The notes under the pieces are model-generated. The model searched no databases, was not told the DNA's origin, and saw nothing but the letters and a program-made list of their open reading frames with translations. A program made the position numbers and the translations under genes. From assembly GCA_963978545.1 (NCBI GenBank), contig OZ021723.1, positions 96,550,002 through 96,614,001 of the forward strand: a DNA stretch of 64,000 nt, in the 5' to 3' direction. The DNA is from Linyphia triangularis (lineage: Eukaryota; Arthropoda; Arachnida; Araneae; Linyphiidae). This document shows positions 1-12,310 of the stretch, one piece after another; the first letter of the stretch is position 1; the number at the start of each line of letters is the position of its first letter.

Positions 1-560
1 ATACCAAAGAGTAAATGTAAATGAGTCCGATAAGAAACTGGCCGAAGTTATTACATGTAAATATGTAGACAAATATACCTTAGAAATAAACGGCTGAATG
101 TATTATTAAAAATATCGATGTTCGAACTGATCATGTTCTAAAAAAAAGGCATCAAATAAAAAAGTTCTGTGGAATTGTCAGTTAAATCTTCAGTTTGAGT
201 TTTGCTTCTACTCTCAAGATTAATTGGAAGCAAAATAAAGTTTCAGATCAACTCTCGAAGCATTTTATTCAAGGAAGAATTATTAAAAGGTTGCGTTCAG
301 CATTATAATAAAGCAGGGTAGTCATACCATCCTGAGTATGTAGAAAATAACAAATATTCATAAATGCTTGTACATGACACTATATCCATGGGAGCGATAG
401 CTAAATAATTAATAAATAATATAACATACATAACACATAACAGAACACTTCAAATTTTTGAAAATGATACCTTTAACATAAAAGTTATCTAACAGATATT
501 CAAGTCTTTAAAGAATCCCTTTTGCAATTTTTGGTCTAAAATCTTATTTCAAATTTTTAA
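1..560. other. AT-rich, nothing recognised
   Basis: I see no repeat ends, splice-bounded exon or long open frame in this stretch. Confidence 0.5.
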
Positions 561-607
561 CTTCAATTACCCATATGTATACATAGCGTAATGAAAGTAT
601 AGTATAC

Positions 608-639
<32 letters not shown>

Positions 640-1042
640 GCATTTCTCCACGTTTTGGAACATCCTGATTTCAAACAAGTGATATAGAAAAAATGCCTGT
701 CTGTGTGTGTACACACTGTGGTAATGCCTCGTAAAGTGTTCTAAACATCCCCACCTCCGAAATTCCCGTAACAATTCTTTCATGGCGTTAAAAGTTGAAA
801 AACGAATGCCATCAACACAGAGTTCTCTTTGCTTGAACATAACTCATCGATGATCGTTTTTTCTCCTCTTCTCAGTTTCACTTATAAGAGAGGATAATTG
901 CAAAAATTATTGCAAAAAATATCGCCAATCTGGCCATTTTGTCTAAATGAATGATGAAAAATATAAAAATGGTAAATGACACAAATCTTCATCAATATTT
1001 TATTATAACTGAAAGTTGTGCGATGTTCCACACCCCTAGTTT
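561..1042 (+). repeat. Dispersed repeat family B, internally deleted copy
   Basis: This segment matches 61922-62893 in the same orientation. Both begin with the imperfect palindrome ATTACCCATATGTATACATA followed by GCGTAAT or GGGTAAT, then an A-tract, then the shared words CGTTTTGGAA and AAAAAATGCCTGTCTG. They end near GTTCCACACCCC or GTTCCATACCCT. The middle part present in the 62-kb copy, which carries a recurring peptide-like frame (see 62088), is missing here: the sequence jumps from the GTGTGTACAC region straight to TGTGGTAATGCCTC. The 98-codon minus-strand open frame over this copy is interrupted in meaning by the A-tract and is not a gene. Confidence 0.8.
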
Positions 1043-1339
1043 CAATTAGGTTGGGTTTGTAAGTTTAAAAACCTATACAAGCTCTGAAAGTGACATATTT
1101 CCATCTTGTTGTGAAAAAATTTAAATCAATGTCGTTATTTTACTCTGATTCTCTGAAAATACGTTCAGTAGAAAAGATTTTAAGGCTGCACTCTTTATTC
1201 ATGGCAAATGGCAACCCTGATAAATAATCAAATCCCAATCCCAAAAATATTTCCAATACATTAAAGCAATTCCATCCGTCTCCGTTTATTGTTCTAGTGG
1301 AATCCCGCTGATTCCGGAACAAAACTCATCTCGATACGA

Positions 1340-1740
1340 TTCGCAACCTTATATCCAAAGCATCTCAAAGCCCCGTCGACAACCCAATGACATTCTCATT
1401 GCAACTCATCTCGCATCTTGATGCCATTCTCCTTTTTTGTTATTCTTGATAAGAAAGGAGTCACGCAATCCGCTCGCTCTAACGCCATTGGTGGACATCA
1501 ACTCGACACTTTCGCTCGATACTTGCGGGTGTCCAACGACACGCAAATGACTGCTGCGACCAAAGAATAAACTGCAACTAAAATGCGGGTGCTAATGCAT
1601 TGCAATGCGGTCTTGGATACAATGATGGCGGTTAAATGGGGCGTTGTAATGCAGTTGCTAAAGGGTTTTGATGCATGCAACCAAATGCAATAGATGATAC
1701 TTTGTAATGGGATCGTAGACGGCTTTGGTTTCCATGAAAC
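1340..1740. other. GC-richer unique patch, possible conserved non-coding DNA
   Basis: Base composition is visibly less AT-rich than the flanks. It holds several ATGCAA/TTGCAT words (for example around 1594-1608 and 1671-1690) and GATGGCGG at 1624. There is no repeat structure and no splice-bounded frame. A conserved non-coding element is possible, but only cross-species alignment could show it. The interval 1741-2173 shows nothing. Confidence 0.25.
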
Positions 1741-2173
1741 TATACAAATATGTTGAATTAATAGCTTTTCAAGAAAACTAATACAGAGTGATTAAAAAGA
1801 CAACTTAAAAAAAAAAAATCAGAAACCGACGATTTATTGAACATTTATTAACAGTAGCAGTTATCAGAATTTCATTAAAAAAGGTCGAGTGCTTCAGCAC
1901 ATAAAGACATACAATAGTTATTTTCTTACTAATATAAATGGGATTTTAATAGAAAAAATGTTCTGGATTAGCGAGTTCGATTATTCGGTACTTATTATAT
2001 AACTCCATCACCTAGTTATATTTTAAAGTACCTACGTATTATCCCGTCTACTATTTTCAGTAAAACTGTCAACAAAAGGTAGATAATGCTTGCAAGAGCA
2101 AAAAAAGGAGGACTTCAGTCACTAAAGTTTGCACATTTTGCAGTGGTACCCTTATTATTTAGTATTGGCATTA

Positions 2174-2925
2174 AGGTATACATATAAAATTGAGATGATT
2201 TTTTTTTTAATTTGTGGGTTATAATTGCAAACTTTTTGGCAGTATATGAGAATAAAAAATTATGCATTTTTATAAATATACTTTTTTTTTCCCGTAAATT
2301 TTTTAATCAGCTAATTGCAATTAAAGTGACTAATTAGGACATTATTAGAACATACATAAATAAACTTGTAATTAACTTAGAGGTGTGATTTTTATTGCAA
2401 ATAAAAGATATTATATTGACGTATGTTCCTAATTTGGCTTCAATATTTATTTGACCATAAGTTTTTAAATAAAATGTTTTAAAAAATGCATAGTTTTTTA
2501 ACAAAAAATTAAGTTAAAATACGCATAAAAAATGTGTTTATAGCAATATATATTAGATTCTCAATAGGAACCACATTCACAACTATTGTGTACCAAACAC
2601 AATTAGAATTTTGTAAATCGGACCATCTATTATGATGTTATGATCGATGGCGTAAAGTCATGTAACACCAAAATGTCATTCTTCAGAAAACGCGTTTAAA
2701 GTTTACTACACTAAGGAACATGTTACAAAACATGTTCACAAAACCCACTGTAATTTAAAAAGTACTTTGAGTCTCAGAAAGAAAATGGTATCATTTGAAT
2801 GGTAATTAATTCGGGAATACTTTGAAAGAAAAAAAAATGAAAGAAGAAAAAAAAAAAATGAAAGAAGAAAAAAAAAAGCTCAGACTCGAGTCAAATTTCG
2901 CAATTCCTAATATATATGTAAACCT
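2174..2925 (+). mobile_element. TA-flanked MITE, family M1, copy 1
   Basis: Terminal inverted repeats begin AGGTATACATATA (left) and AGGTTTACATATATA (right, reverse complement), each bordered by a TA dinucleotide, as expected for Tc1/mariner-type insertion. The interior matches two other copies in this window: 3463-4189 in opposite orientation and 42427-43145 in the same orientation, all about 720-750 bp. Shared internal words include CAGCTAATTGCAATTAAAGT and TGGCGTAAAGTCA. Near the right end (2823-2879) there is a short A-rich tandem repeat with a unit of about 21 bp. There is no intact transposase frame, so the element is non-autonomous. Confidence 0.85.
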
Positions 2926-3462
2926 TAAAGCTGCCTTTTGATGACAGTTCTGTTAATAATGGGTCACGGCATAATACTTAAGTACCTGTCGCAGTGTGCA
3001 ACTTGCATATTCCTAAAATGCCGTACAAATGGAAAACTAAAAATTATGTCTTCGGGAAAAATGATTTTTGGTGGAAAACTTTTTTAACAACCGATTCAAC
3101 TCATTCTCAGTTCATGAATCTCAATTTTTTTTAAATCTTTTTTTTCTCCAGAAGATAGATAAAATATGCGATCAAAACTCTAAATAAAATGTAGAAAGAT
3201 TAAATGTGGGAGATAATGTATAGCAATGTGATTTGTGATATAATGCATGCAGATAAATATAAAAATTTAGAGTATAGCTCATTCAAAGATTTTATTTTAC
3301 CTTTGCATAAAAAGTAAAAAATACTTAGGACACATTTTAATATTTTATTAGAGTGCTTTTGAAATTAGATAATTTAAAATTTTAGTTATTTTTTTGGAGG
3401 ATTGGAGCATACAGATAAATTCGGAAACAATTCAAATTAAATCATAAATTCAAGATGCATTA
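2926..3462. other. Spacer between two inverted MITE copies
   Basis: AT-rich unique-looking sequence with no recognised feature. It separates two M1 copies in head-opposed orientation. Confidence 0.5.
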
Positions 3463-4189
3463 AGGTATACATATACATTAGGAACTGGAAAATTTGACAC
3501 AAGTCTGCGTTTTTGTTTTTTTATTTTAAAATATTCCCGAATTCATTACCTTTAAAATAATACCATTTTCTTCCTGAGACACAATTTATTTTTTAAATTA
3601 CATTGGGTTTTGTGAACATGTTTTGTATCACGTTCATTAGTGTAGTAAACTTTAAAAGCGTTTTCTGAAGAATGACATTTTGGTGTAGTATGACTTTACG
3701 CCAACGGTCATAACTTCGTAATAAACTGTCCGATTTACAAAATTCTAATTTTGTTCTGAAGACACAAGTTGTGAATGTGTTTCCCATGTAGAATCTAACA
3801 TATATTGTTATTAAAAATTTTATGAATATTTTAATCTTAATTTTTTGTTAAATACTAAGTATTTTTTTAAACTTTTTATTCAGAAATTTATAACTAAATA
3901 AATATTGCATCCAAATTCAAAATTCTCCACAGGAACATGCGTCAATATATCTTTTATTTGCAATACAAATCATACATCTAAGTCAATTACAAGTTTATTT
4001 ATGTATGTTCTAATAATGTCCTAATTAGTCACTTTAATTGCAATTAGCTGATTAAAAAATTGACGGAAAAAAAGTTTATATATATATATATATAAATGCA
4101 TGATTTTTAATTCTGATATACTTCCAAAAAAAGTTTGAAATTATTAACTAAAAATTAAAAAAAATCATCTCAATTGTATATGTATACCT
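3463..4189 (-). mobile_element. TA-flanked MITE, family M1, copy 2 (inverted)
   Basis: This is the reverse complement of the element at 2174-2925. The left end AGGTATACATATACATTAGG and the right end TGTATATGTATACCT form a longer terminal inverted repeat than in copy 1. Flanking TA is present on both sides (3461-3462 and 4190-4191). A 64-codon minus-strand frame inside it has no counterpart intact in the other copies and is a chance frame. A short TA microsatellite lies at 4077-4093. Confidence 0.85.
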
Positions 4190-4804
4190 TAAAATTACCA
4201 GCATTTCATTTCAAGAAATTAAGTGATGAATTCCACTCAACAGATTAAAAGTACATCAAAATCCAGATTGATTTTACATTGATATTTGAAAGGTGTACTG
4301 GATTACTCAACGTTCACTTGGATGAAGGTGATATTGTGCGAATTCATCGCACAATTCATCTATTGAATGATTCTGAAGGTAAAAATGAGTGATACAATGC
4401 CTCCGTGGTAGACCATAGAAAAATTATCAATAAGGGGAATGGCTAAAACGGAAAAATACTAGTTATGTTTTCATGTAAAATATCATTTCATTAAAAACAA
4501 AGGACGTTCTACACTGTTGAAATTGTTTTTCCATTGTTCTGTCTTTCACAGTTTTTAATATAGAATCAATATCGTCTAAAAAATTCCACCAAAGTTAATG
4601 TATCCATTTTCATGTGATTCCAAGTCTTTAATAAAATAAAATTAATATTCTATATCCTTTGTCAATATATATGAAACTCTTTGATTTATTTACCACACCA
4701 TCATAAGTGAAAAGAATGTTTATATAAATCTTTTTTAGTAACCGAATTGAACTAACCATATTACTAAAAAGGATAAACCTACATGAAAGAAAATTGCATT
4801 TGAT

Positions 4805-4838
<34 letters not shown>

Positions 4839-5104
4839 ATTTCACTTGCAATTTGGAAAATCACGAAAGAAAACGTACTTTAATGGAAAAAGTAAATCGT
4901 ACTTTCCATTATTCAAGTAATCAATAATTACTTTATATAGTAAAATCTTCTAGCTTCTATTCCAATGAAAGCTGTCAACACTATTTTAAATGTGATTGTG
5001 CCTTAAGAAGCGATAAATAGTGACATTTGGTTAAATGTTTCGTTGAAAATTTAAGAGCTCAAATTAAACTGATATATTTCATTATTCATTTATTTAAAGT
5101 TAGA
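4190..5104. other. AT-rich, minor motifs only
   Basis: It contains a perfect 8-bp-stem palindrome with a 5-base loop at 4334-4354 (TTGTGCGA / TCGCACAA) and a T-tract of about 27 at 4808-4834. No gene or transposon end is seen. Confidence 0.4.
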
Positions 5105-5312
5105 TCATTATATTATCATAATAATATATCATTATTATTATTATTATATTATTGTTATATTATCATAATAATATTTCATTATTATTATTATTATATTATC
5201 GTTAATTTATCATAATAATATTTCATTATTATTATTATTATATTATCGTTATATTATCATAATTATAATATTTTACTATAATATCATAATAATATTTCAT
5301 TATTATGATACA
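5105..5312. repeat. Tandem repeat of about 60 bp built from ATT units
   Basis: The block alternates CATAATAATATTTCATT with (ATT)n and TATTATCGTTA. It repeats about three times with a period near 60 bp and slight divergence, followed by a degenerate fragment. The 62-codon frame over it is a translation of the repeat. Confidence 0.85.
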
Positions 5313-5671
5313 GGATTGTTAGGAAAGTATGTACATAAATATGTAAAAAAATATTCAAATTTTAGTGGTAAAAAATAACAGTTAAATATGCTGAAATTAG
5401 GGTACACTTTTCAAGGTATATATTGAAGAGGTAAAACAAAATATGACTAGATGTTCCCTATTTGGTATTTCAGCAAATCACATTTCGTACCTCACTTCAA
5501 AAGAAGTTAATCTCAAATAATTTAAAATGCTTGAAAAAATATTTAGGAAACTGCATTGATATACTTTATTAAATTAAATTAGAAATATGTCATTATTGTA
5601 TCTCAAGTAAGAAACAAATGTCAAATACATATCAAGCTCTGAAATAAACGTCTTCCTTGGGGAGTCTCTTT

Positions 5672-5985
5672 AAAGAGACTGAAGATTGCTTAGAAAGATT
5701 GAGTTTTATTATCTTGGGTAGGAAATATTTGTTTATATTTATTATTAGTAAGTATAAAGAAATACTAAGTTTATTAAAAATATACTCTTAATAAATAGAA
5801 ATGTATGATTTTGTTGAAATGTGTGATCTCTCTGAAAATACTGAAGGTTGCTTTAAAATGATTGACTTTTGTTATTTTAAGGAGAAAATATTTTTATATT
5901 TGTGTCTAGTAAGTATTGAGAAAGATTAAATTTATTGAAAACTATTCTCTTACTAATTGGAAATGTATGATTTTTAAGCCTATAA
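5672..5985. repeat. Diverged tandem duplication, unit about 155-160 bp
   Basis: Two adjacent units share, in order, a CTGAAGATTGCTT / CTGAAGGTTGCTT start, TTTTATTATCTT / TTTTGTTATTTT, a TAGTAAGTAT word, and an AAATGTATGATTTT end. The boundary lies near 5826. Divergence is high, so the duplication is old. No coding sense was found. Confidence 0.65.
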
Positions 5986-7237
5986 AAATAAAGGACTGTA
6001 TTAAAATACTAGATGTTTAAAAAGAAAACTCTCATATTTTGATACCTCAGAAGTCTATGATAAAAAACAGCCTCTAAAAATTGTGTAACAGTATAACTGC
6101 ACTCATAAGAAAACTACTGCTAAAAATTAAAATTAAAAAATAAAAAATATCGAACAGTTTAGATAATTACTGATGACACTTGAAAGGAAACAGTTATAGG
6201 ACACAATAATTACTAATTTTATCTGAATGTTTTCTTTTTCATCTAGAACTTCTTTTTTATTTTTCAAAAAAAAAAAAAAAAAAAAAAAAAAACTCAGCCA
6301 CTAAAGTCAATTTTCAGAAAATCCTAAAATGTAGACCTTATTTTTATTTGGTTTATGTTTATTTTTTCTCCCAAAATTTATTTCCCCATAACCCCGGTAG
6401 TACGTTCACAAATATCATAAAGATCTGTTGACTTCTCCAGATTCTTGATGGCTCTAACAAAGAGAACTTTAAATATGAAAATCCTTTAATTAAAAAGACG
6501 TCAGCTCATAATTTGGATGCGATGTATTAAATCGATCTCGCAAAAAGCAAAATTAAAAATAGAAAACAAGATGTTAATATTCACATTAATTAATCAGATT
6601 AATGTAACGGTTGAGACTTAAGAACGTCGAGGACCATTAGAAATGCTTCATAAATAGCCAAACTATTGCAATAGATTGTAACATATTTTTTAAAACACTT
6701 TATTCTATGAATTTCACTTATTATCACTTATTATCTATGAATTCGAATATTTGCCGTCAGTTGGAAATTTACATTTTTGAGACTACTGTCGAAGAGAGTC
6801 CAGTTTAGAAACTGAACTTTAACTGAAATATTGAAATTGATGTTTTAAACCAGAAAGGATTTATTTTTTTATATCTCTTAGTGCATATAAAGTTTCAATT
6901 AATTCAAAATTTAATTAACTAATATTTAATTACTTAAATAGCATAACTTATTGGTTTAGTGCAACAATTTTTGTGGTAAATTTTTTCGCATGATCAAGAA
7001 TCACGTTTTGATCCTCTATGAAAATTTAAAGTGCATAGATTTTTTACGAAAATTTTAAACTTTTTTTTTAAAGTGTTTATCTTAGTTTTTATGTTTTAGA
7101 GATTATTTTCTAATGGTTTCAGTAGCATGTTCACAAAATCTGTTAAAAACCATTGTCTCCAAGCGACTCCAAAATCTAAAAGATTTACTTATAAACATTC
7201 TTTAATCATTCTATATTTTTTCTCTTTCTCTCCCTTA

Positions 7238-7268
<31 letters not shown>

Positions 7269-9030
7269 TATATATTATTGTTTGACAATAACCTTCCATT
7301 CTTATTTTTGAAAAGCCAAAACCCAAGCTCTAATCACATTGCATGATATGTTATCTAAAAATTCTCCACTGAACATATAAATCTCATACTTCAAACAAAA
7401 TACAGTACTGATCGTAAGGAAACTTTCAAAATGGAAAAGATATTGAACGAAGTGTTATTTCGTATTCTAGTGTATTCTCAAAATTAGGTTAGAAAAAGCA
7501 CATAAATCATCTCAAACAATATCAGAAACATTGTGGATGACGTGAAAATACCGATAAAAAAAGAAGTGATGATAAAAATAAGTGATGAAAGGTACGATAA
7601 AAATAATGATGTACGAAAAATAGGGAGAGTATTATAATAAACTAAGTCTCACCTATAAATCCCAAATGCATTCCCTTGAGTAATATTAACTTGCCCAACG
7701 GAGAAGTTGAGTAGATAACAGCGAGGAGCCAAACCCTAAATTTAGTAATATATTATTTAAAGAAACTGTCAAACATGGATAACTTATTCGTTGATCAGTC
7801 CAAAAGAAAAAGGAAACTTGCAGCTGCTTTTTTAATGATTTGCTAGTTACTTGTTCTGTTGAAAAATTAAAATTTCTGAATAATTAATTAAAGTACTTTT
7901 TTGTTTATTAACTTAAGTATAAGGCGTAATTTACGCTATCTGCTGAAAAGAAATTTATTAAGCTTCCTAGTTGATTAACGTTCTTTATATAATTTATGGT
8001 TTTTTGTGGGCATATATAATGTGCGTTGCGCAAAAAATATATTTTTTACCATCTATATTTTCTTAAAGGTTAAGCGCGTTATCTTTAATTGCGTTGTAAA
8101 GTGTATGAGATAAGTACTTTGTTTAGTTTGTAAAGTACGATACCAGGTACTCTTAGTTTAAATAAAATTCAAGACCATAAAATTGAACCATCCATTCAGC
8201 AGCAAACATTTTTTATTTTATTATTTTTTATTGATTTTTCTGCTTGGTGGGTTTATTATTATGTAACTAGTTAACTTTTGAAAACTTTAAAAAAAATTTA
8301 CGTAAATATTAATTTGAAGTATAAATATCGTAGATGAATGTTTAGGTGTGTAAACTGAAATATTAAACTGGGATTCTTAATACTATAAAGTAATTAATTA
8401 TTTTATTAACACTACAACAATAATGCATGAATGACACTAAGATTTTAATTTTCTTAGAATCTCATAAATATTCTTAAAAAATTTTCAAAATATATTTTAA
8501 ATTTAAGTTACTCATATGAGTGAAAGACCAATTCATAGTCAAAAGTATGCTTTAAATTCATTCAACTTTCAAAATGTATGCTTATTCAATTGCAAATAAA
8601 TCCAAAACGATGTATGGATTTATTTTTGATTATCAATTTTTCAAGCATTCTATTCCTATGCTAACTACTGTAACCTTCCAAGTACCATTATTGTTCGTGT
8701 AATCTTGATTCATCACCTGTGGGCACTGCAATAGGTCTTAACCTACTTATGTTATTATATTCAGTCTTTAAAAAACTCACAAACAGTAGCACCGCACACG
8801 AGTGGCACAATTTTTAAAAACCATAAAAAACCTGGCAAAATCTAATCTTCCATGCGTCCAACGACAAACAGATAATTATGGTATACTTCTCGACTTTCAC
8901 GTTGTTCACTTAAGAGGTAATAATTGAACAATTTCTCTTTTGTCCACAAACAAAAAAAATCTTAGTTTCAGAATATAAAATAAGGAACTGTCAGATGTAA
9001 TCAACAGACTACACCAAAAAGTTCTTAACT
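5986..9030. other. AT-rich, nothing recognised
   Basis: Contains an A-tract at about 6267-6291 and a T-tract at about 7238-7265 followed by TA repeats. No gene, tRNA or bounded transposon was identified. Confidence 0.45.
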
Positions 9031-9039
9031 TCAAACCAA

Positions 9040-9260
9040 GCGTTGCGCATTGCTTCTCTTCATCAAATTGCAAATCTTTGCCGTGTAATTAGTAATGCAA
9101 TAGCGTTCGTGCATTTGCGATCATTTCCGATGCATTATTCAAATCGACATAATTGAAGTTGCGCTGGTTGTTCATTATCTTATTCCTCTGTGAATGTATT
9201 TGAGACAGCTACACCCAAAAGTTTCGATCCTATTCAAAATGCTCTTTTATGCAGGGATTT
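9040..9260. other. GC-richer unique patch with homeobox/POU-like words
   Basis: The stretch contains TAATTAGTAATGCAAT, TGCATTTGCGATC and TGCATTATTC, which resemble POU and homeodomain half-sites. There is no open frame and no repeat structure. A regulatory role is speculation from word content only. Confidence 0.2.
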
Positions 9261-9604
9261 GATTAACAATCGAGAATACGGAACGTATTAGTGTAACTCA
9301 AAGCCAAACAGACCCAAGACAAATTTGCCAATTTTCATTTTATTGTAGATTATTTTTAATTTTTTTTTTTATCAAACTAAAACATGATAACTACAAAAAA
9401 TCCTGATGCATTTAGCGAATAGTATCCGAATGTTACATAGAGAGTATAGTGGAAGTCAAGGATTTAGATTCTTCTATCTCCTATAGAGTTTCTCAAGTAT
9501 GACTTCGATTGGTTCTGATGTGCATATTTATCAACACCACAGTGAACTTCTTGGTGTCTTATAAGAGGCATTGAGTGCCATAGTGGAGCATCCCACTATG
9601 TTTA

Positions 9605-9791
9605 GCCGACCAAACGGTATAGTGGTTAGCGTGCTAGCTTCTAGACCACGAGATTGCGGGTTCGAGTCCCGTGTTAGGCATGAGTGTTTGTAAATGTATG
9701 TTGGCTTGTCTAATGACGAATGTTTCGGCGCATTATAGCCCTCGTGTTGCTGACGGCGCCAGATAATATGAATACAACCAACCAACCAACA
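9605..9791 (+). mobile_element. tRNA-derived SINE, family S1, full length
   Basis: The 5' end is tRNA-like: a Pol III A-box-like segment (TAGTGGTTAGCGTGCTAGC) and a canonical B box GGTTCGAGTCC at 9659-9669. The body includes TGTTTCGGCGCATTATAGCC and the 3' tail is (CCAA)n. A perfect 11-bp target-site duplication, CACTATGTTTA, borders it at 9594-9604 and 9792-9802. Three other members are in this window (49624, 54788, 61315). The (CCAA)n tail in place of poly-A suggests mobilisation by a LINE that recognises a specific tail. The 106-codon minus-strand frame over it is a shadow of the SINE. Spider origin is recollection, not shown. Confidence 0.93.
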
Positions 9792-9802
9792 CACTATGTT
9801 TA

Positions 9803-10317
9803 TTTTTCTAGATGAAGGCAGTTTCATCGCCGTTTTGTTAAAACCATCCATGCCAAATGTAATTTTTCTAATGGCTAACTTTCAACGCCTCAAATCAGAC
9901 TCTTAATCCTGTAAATTTAAAGGCATTGTGATACCTATGATCATTACCTTTTATTTAAGTATTTAATACTACGTATGTCTTAAACAAGTAACACATTTCA
10001 TATCAAGTTTACTTAAACAGATCAGCTATGTATTACGATCCACTACGGTCAGTATATTAATCTGGATAGAAATATTCATATCAATTAAGTTTAATTTGAG
10101 AAACCATTTTTGGCTTATACTTTTTTAATAAATTGGTATATAACACTTCTACTTTGATGGTTTAATTTAAATTAATTTCAGATTATTTTACACGAATGGC
10201 CTGAAATATTTTACTTTAGTTTAGTAAAAACTGACAGAAATGCTTTATTAAGTTTTTGCATGTTAAATACATCTAGGGTTTTCATTAGTACCCAGAGTTT
10301 ACTTTTTGTGCTTTTTG
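9803..10317. other. AT-rich, nothing recognised
   Basis: No repeat end, exon or RNA gene seen. Confidence 0.5.
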
Positions 10318-10542
10318 TTAACCTTTAACTGCTGTAAGCGATCTGACAGACCGCGAGTCATTTTTTGTGGAATGCTTCCACCCCCTAAATTATCTCATTT
10401 TTGACTTTTATATTAATTTTTCTGATACTATGTTTCTTAAACTTTAAACTGGTGTTCACAAATTTATTTGGTGCAGTATGAACCATGTGTTGCTCTTGCG
10501 CCAAAAACCTCAAACCACCCAACCACAGCAGTTAAAGGTTAA
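10318..10542. mobile_element. TTAA-flanked MITE (piggyBac-like), type P1
   Basis: The element is bounded by TTAA on both sides (10318-10321 and 10539-10542). Perfect 14-bp terminal inverted repeats lie directly inside: CCTTTAACTGCTGT at 10322-10335 and its reverse complement at 10525-10538. TTAA duplication is the hallmark of the piggyBac superfamily. At 225 bp it has no coding capacity. The interior is less AT-rich than the flanks. Confidence 0.88.
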
Positions 10543-12147
10543 AACGATAGAAGTTGCTTAGTTCAGGATAACATGAGATTTAAATGATAATAATCTCTTT
10601 CCTAACTAAATGTTAAATTGTTATGTTATCGTTATTTATCTCATGGCAATGCTTACTTTTGTACTAAAAAATGGATATTGTTTAGAATATTAAAGTATAC
10701 AGCAAAATTATTAAAATTAAAAATTATATTTAACTTTTGAGCATCTTATATAGACGGTCTTAGTGTTGCAATGTCATTATATTTGAGGTCAACATTTAAA
10801 CAATTCCAAACAAAAATGCTGAAATAATGGATTTGGAATGAGGAAAGGGTGGAAGGAAGGATGGTGGGGGTTAATATGTTTTGGTTTTATAAGTTATGGA
10901 GTATGTTGTTATAAAACATATTTTTTAGAAATGAAAAGTTTGAACATTCTAGAGTTTACTCCACCGTGTTAAGTTATGCTTAAAAATAGAGGCATTTACT
11001 TAAACAAAAAGTCTCTATAGACACTAAAAAATGTGTGCCAACAATAACGTAAACTTAAGGAAGACATAACAGTGTCAATTATATACATTAACCTATGGAA
11101 GGTAGAGCATAAGTTTAGAAATTTAATCAGACTCCATTTCAACAGTTGTTTACTTTAAACAATGTTTTTTGTATGCAAATGTATAATGTATTATTCAAAT
11201 GACAAGAAATGTATCAAATAATTGTTTATATAAATATATTTAAAAAAAAAAAAAAATCTTTCTTAAATAACTAAGTTTAGAAAAATATTCATTCATAAAA
11301 TTTCCAAACATTTTAGAAAAGAAAATTAAACAGACAAGTTAATTAGAACTCAAAATGTTGAGTGTCCCTAAAAATGTATCTAAGTGCAGAGTGATACAAA
11401 AATAACACAAGAAGGATGCGATGAGAGGGGTTCATAAGTATGAGCAGATTTCTCTTTATTTTGAAAAAAATTAATTTGTCAACAAATAATCAGAGACTTG
11501 ATTACAAACTTCAGCCTTTTAGGATAACACTGTATTGCTACTCACAGACACCTAAAGCTAGATCTGCTGATTGAAAAACAAACTATTTTTCTTAGTTGTG
11601 TATTTTTACTCAAATTGCATCATCCTTCTCTCATTTTCCCTTTAATAACTTCGTTGATTTTTTTTTTTATCACCTAATATATCAAAATGGGTAACATTTC
11701 CTGAATAAAATTTTAATGATTGATTGTCCTATTTTTGGTTCTGAAACTTATAAGTACAGCTATTAACAAAACACCTTTGTCTTTTGTTTACGAGTTTCTG
11801 TAATTTATAAAATTTTATTTTAGAAGTGGTTAGCTTACCTCTACTTTTAAACTAAACATGTGAAAAACCCTACAAACCATTCTCATTCAACCGCCATAGA
11901 ATTTATTTTTATTTGTCTTAGATCCAAAATTTTATTAAAAGTAAAGAACATGTCATATATTAACTAAAAAGTATTTAATGTTTTCGTGGAGTCTAACTAA
12001 CCAATGAATTAAGTCTGCTGTCGCTACAGAATATAATTTTAATTAAATTTCTACCTTTCAATACGCTCCCTTTTTGTGGCGACTAATATAGGTATACCAC
12101 ACTATCTATAACAAGAATTTATAGTGGTCATTTTATTTGTTCGAGAC
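10543..12147. other. AT-rich, one weak repeat match
   Basis: A fragment at about 11518-11590 (ATAACACTGTATTGCTACTCACAGACACC) resembles the end of dispersed repeat family C seen at 13437-13640 and 24768-24860. Nothing else is recognised. Confidence 0.35.
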
Positions 12148-12310
12148 TGGAGAAAAAGAATTTTGGAAATGATTACAAAGACTTGGGCTGTGCATAATTC
12201 ATTTCGAATCTAAAGTCAGAAACTATTTCCCCCCTTAATAATGAGGATATTAATGATGTTGCCATCTAATAAAATAATATTGATCAGTTTCTTACAGATC
12301 ATTAATAAAA
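12148..12310 (+). repeat. Dispersed repeat family C, copy
   Basis: This aligns with 13437-13600 in the same orientation: GGAAATGATT, then GGCTGTGCATAATTCATTT / GAGCTGTGTATTATTCATTT, then GAGGATAT, then ATTGATCAGTT. The copies are about 1.29 kb apart. It is not clear whether this is a local duplication or two insertions. Confidence 0.6.

Noticed and set aside
9605..9680. Possible functional tRNA gene
   Set aside because: The tRNA-like head is followed by a SINE body and tail and flanked by target duplications, and the acceptor stem does not pair well.
9531..9851. 106-codon minus-strand frame
   Set aside because: It runs across the SINE; similar shadow frames appear over the SINEs at 49624 and 61315.
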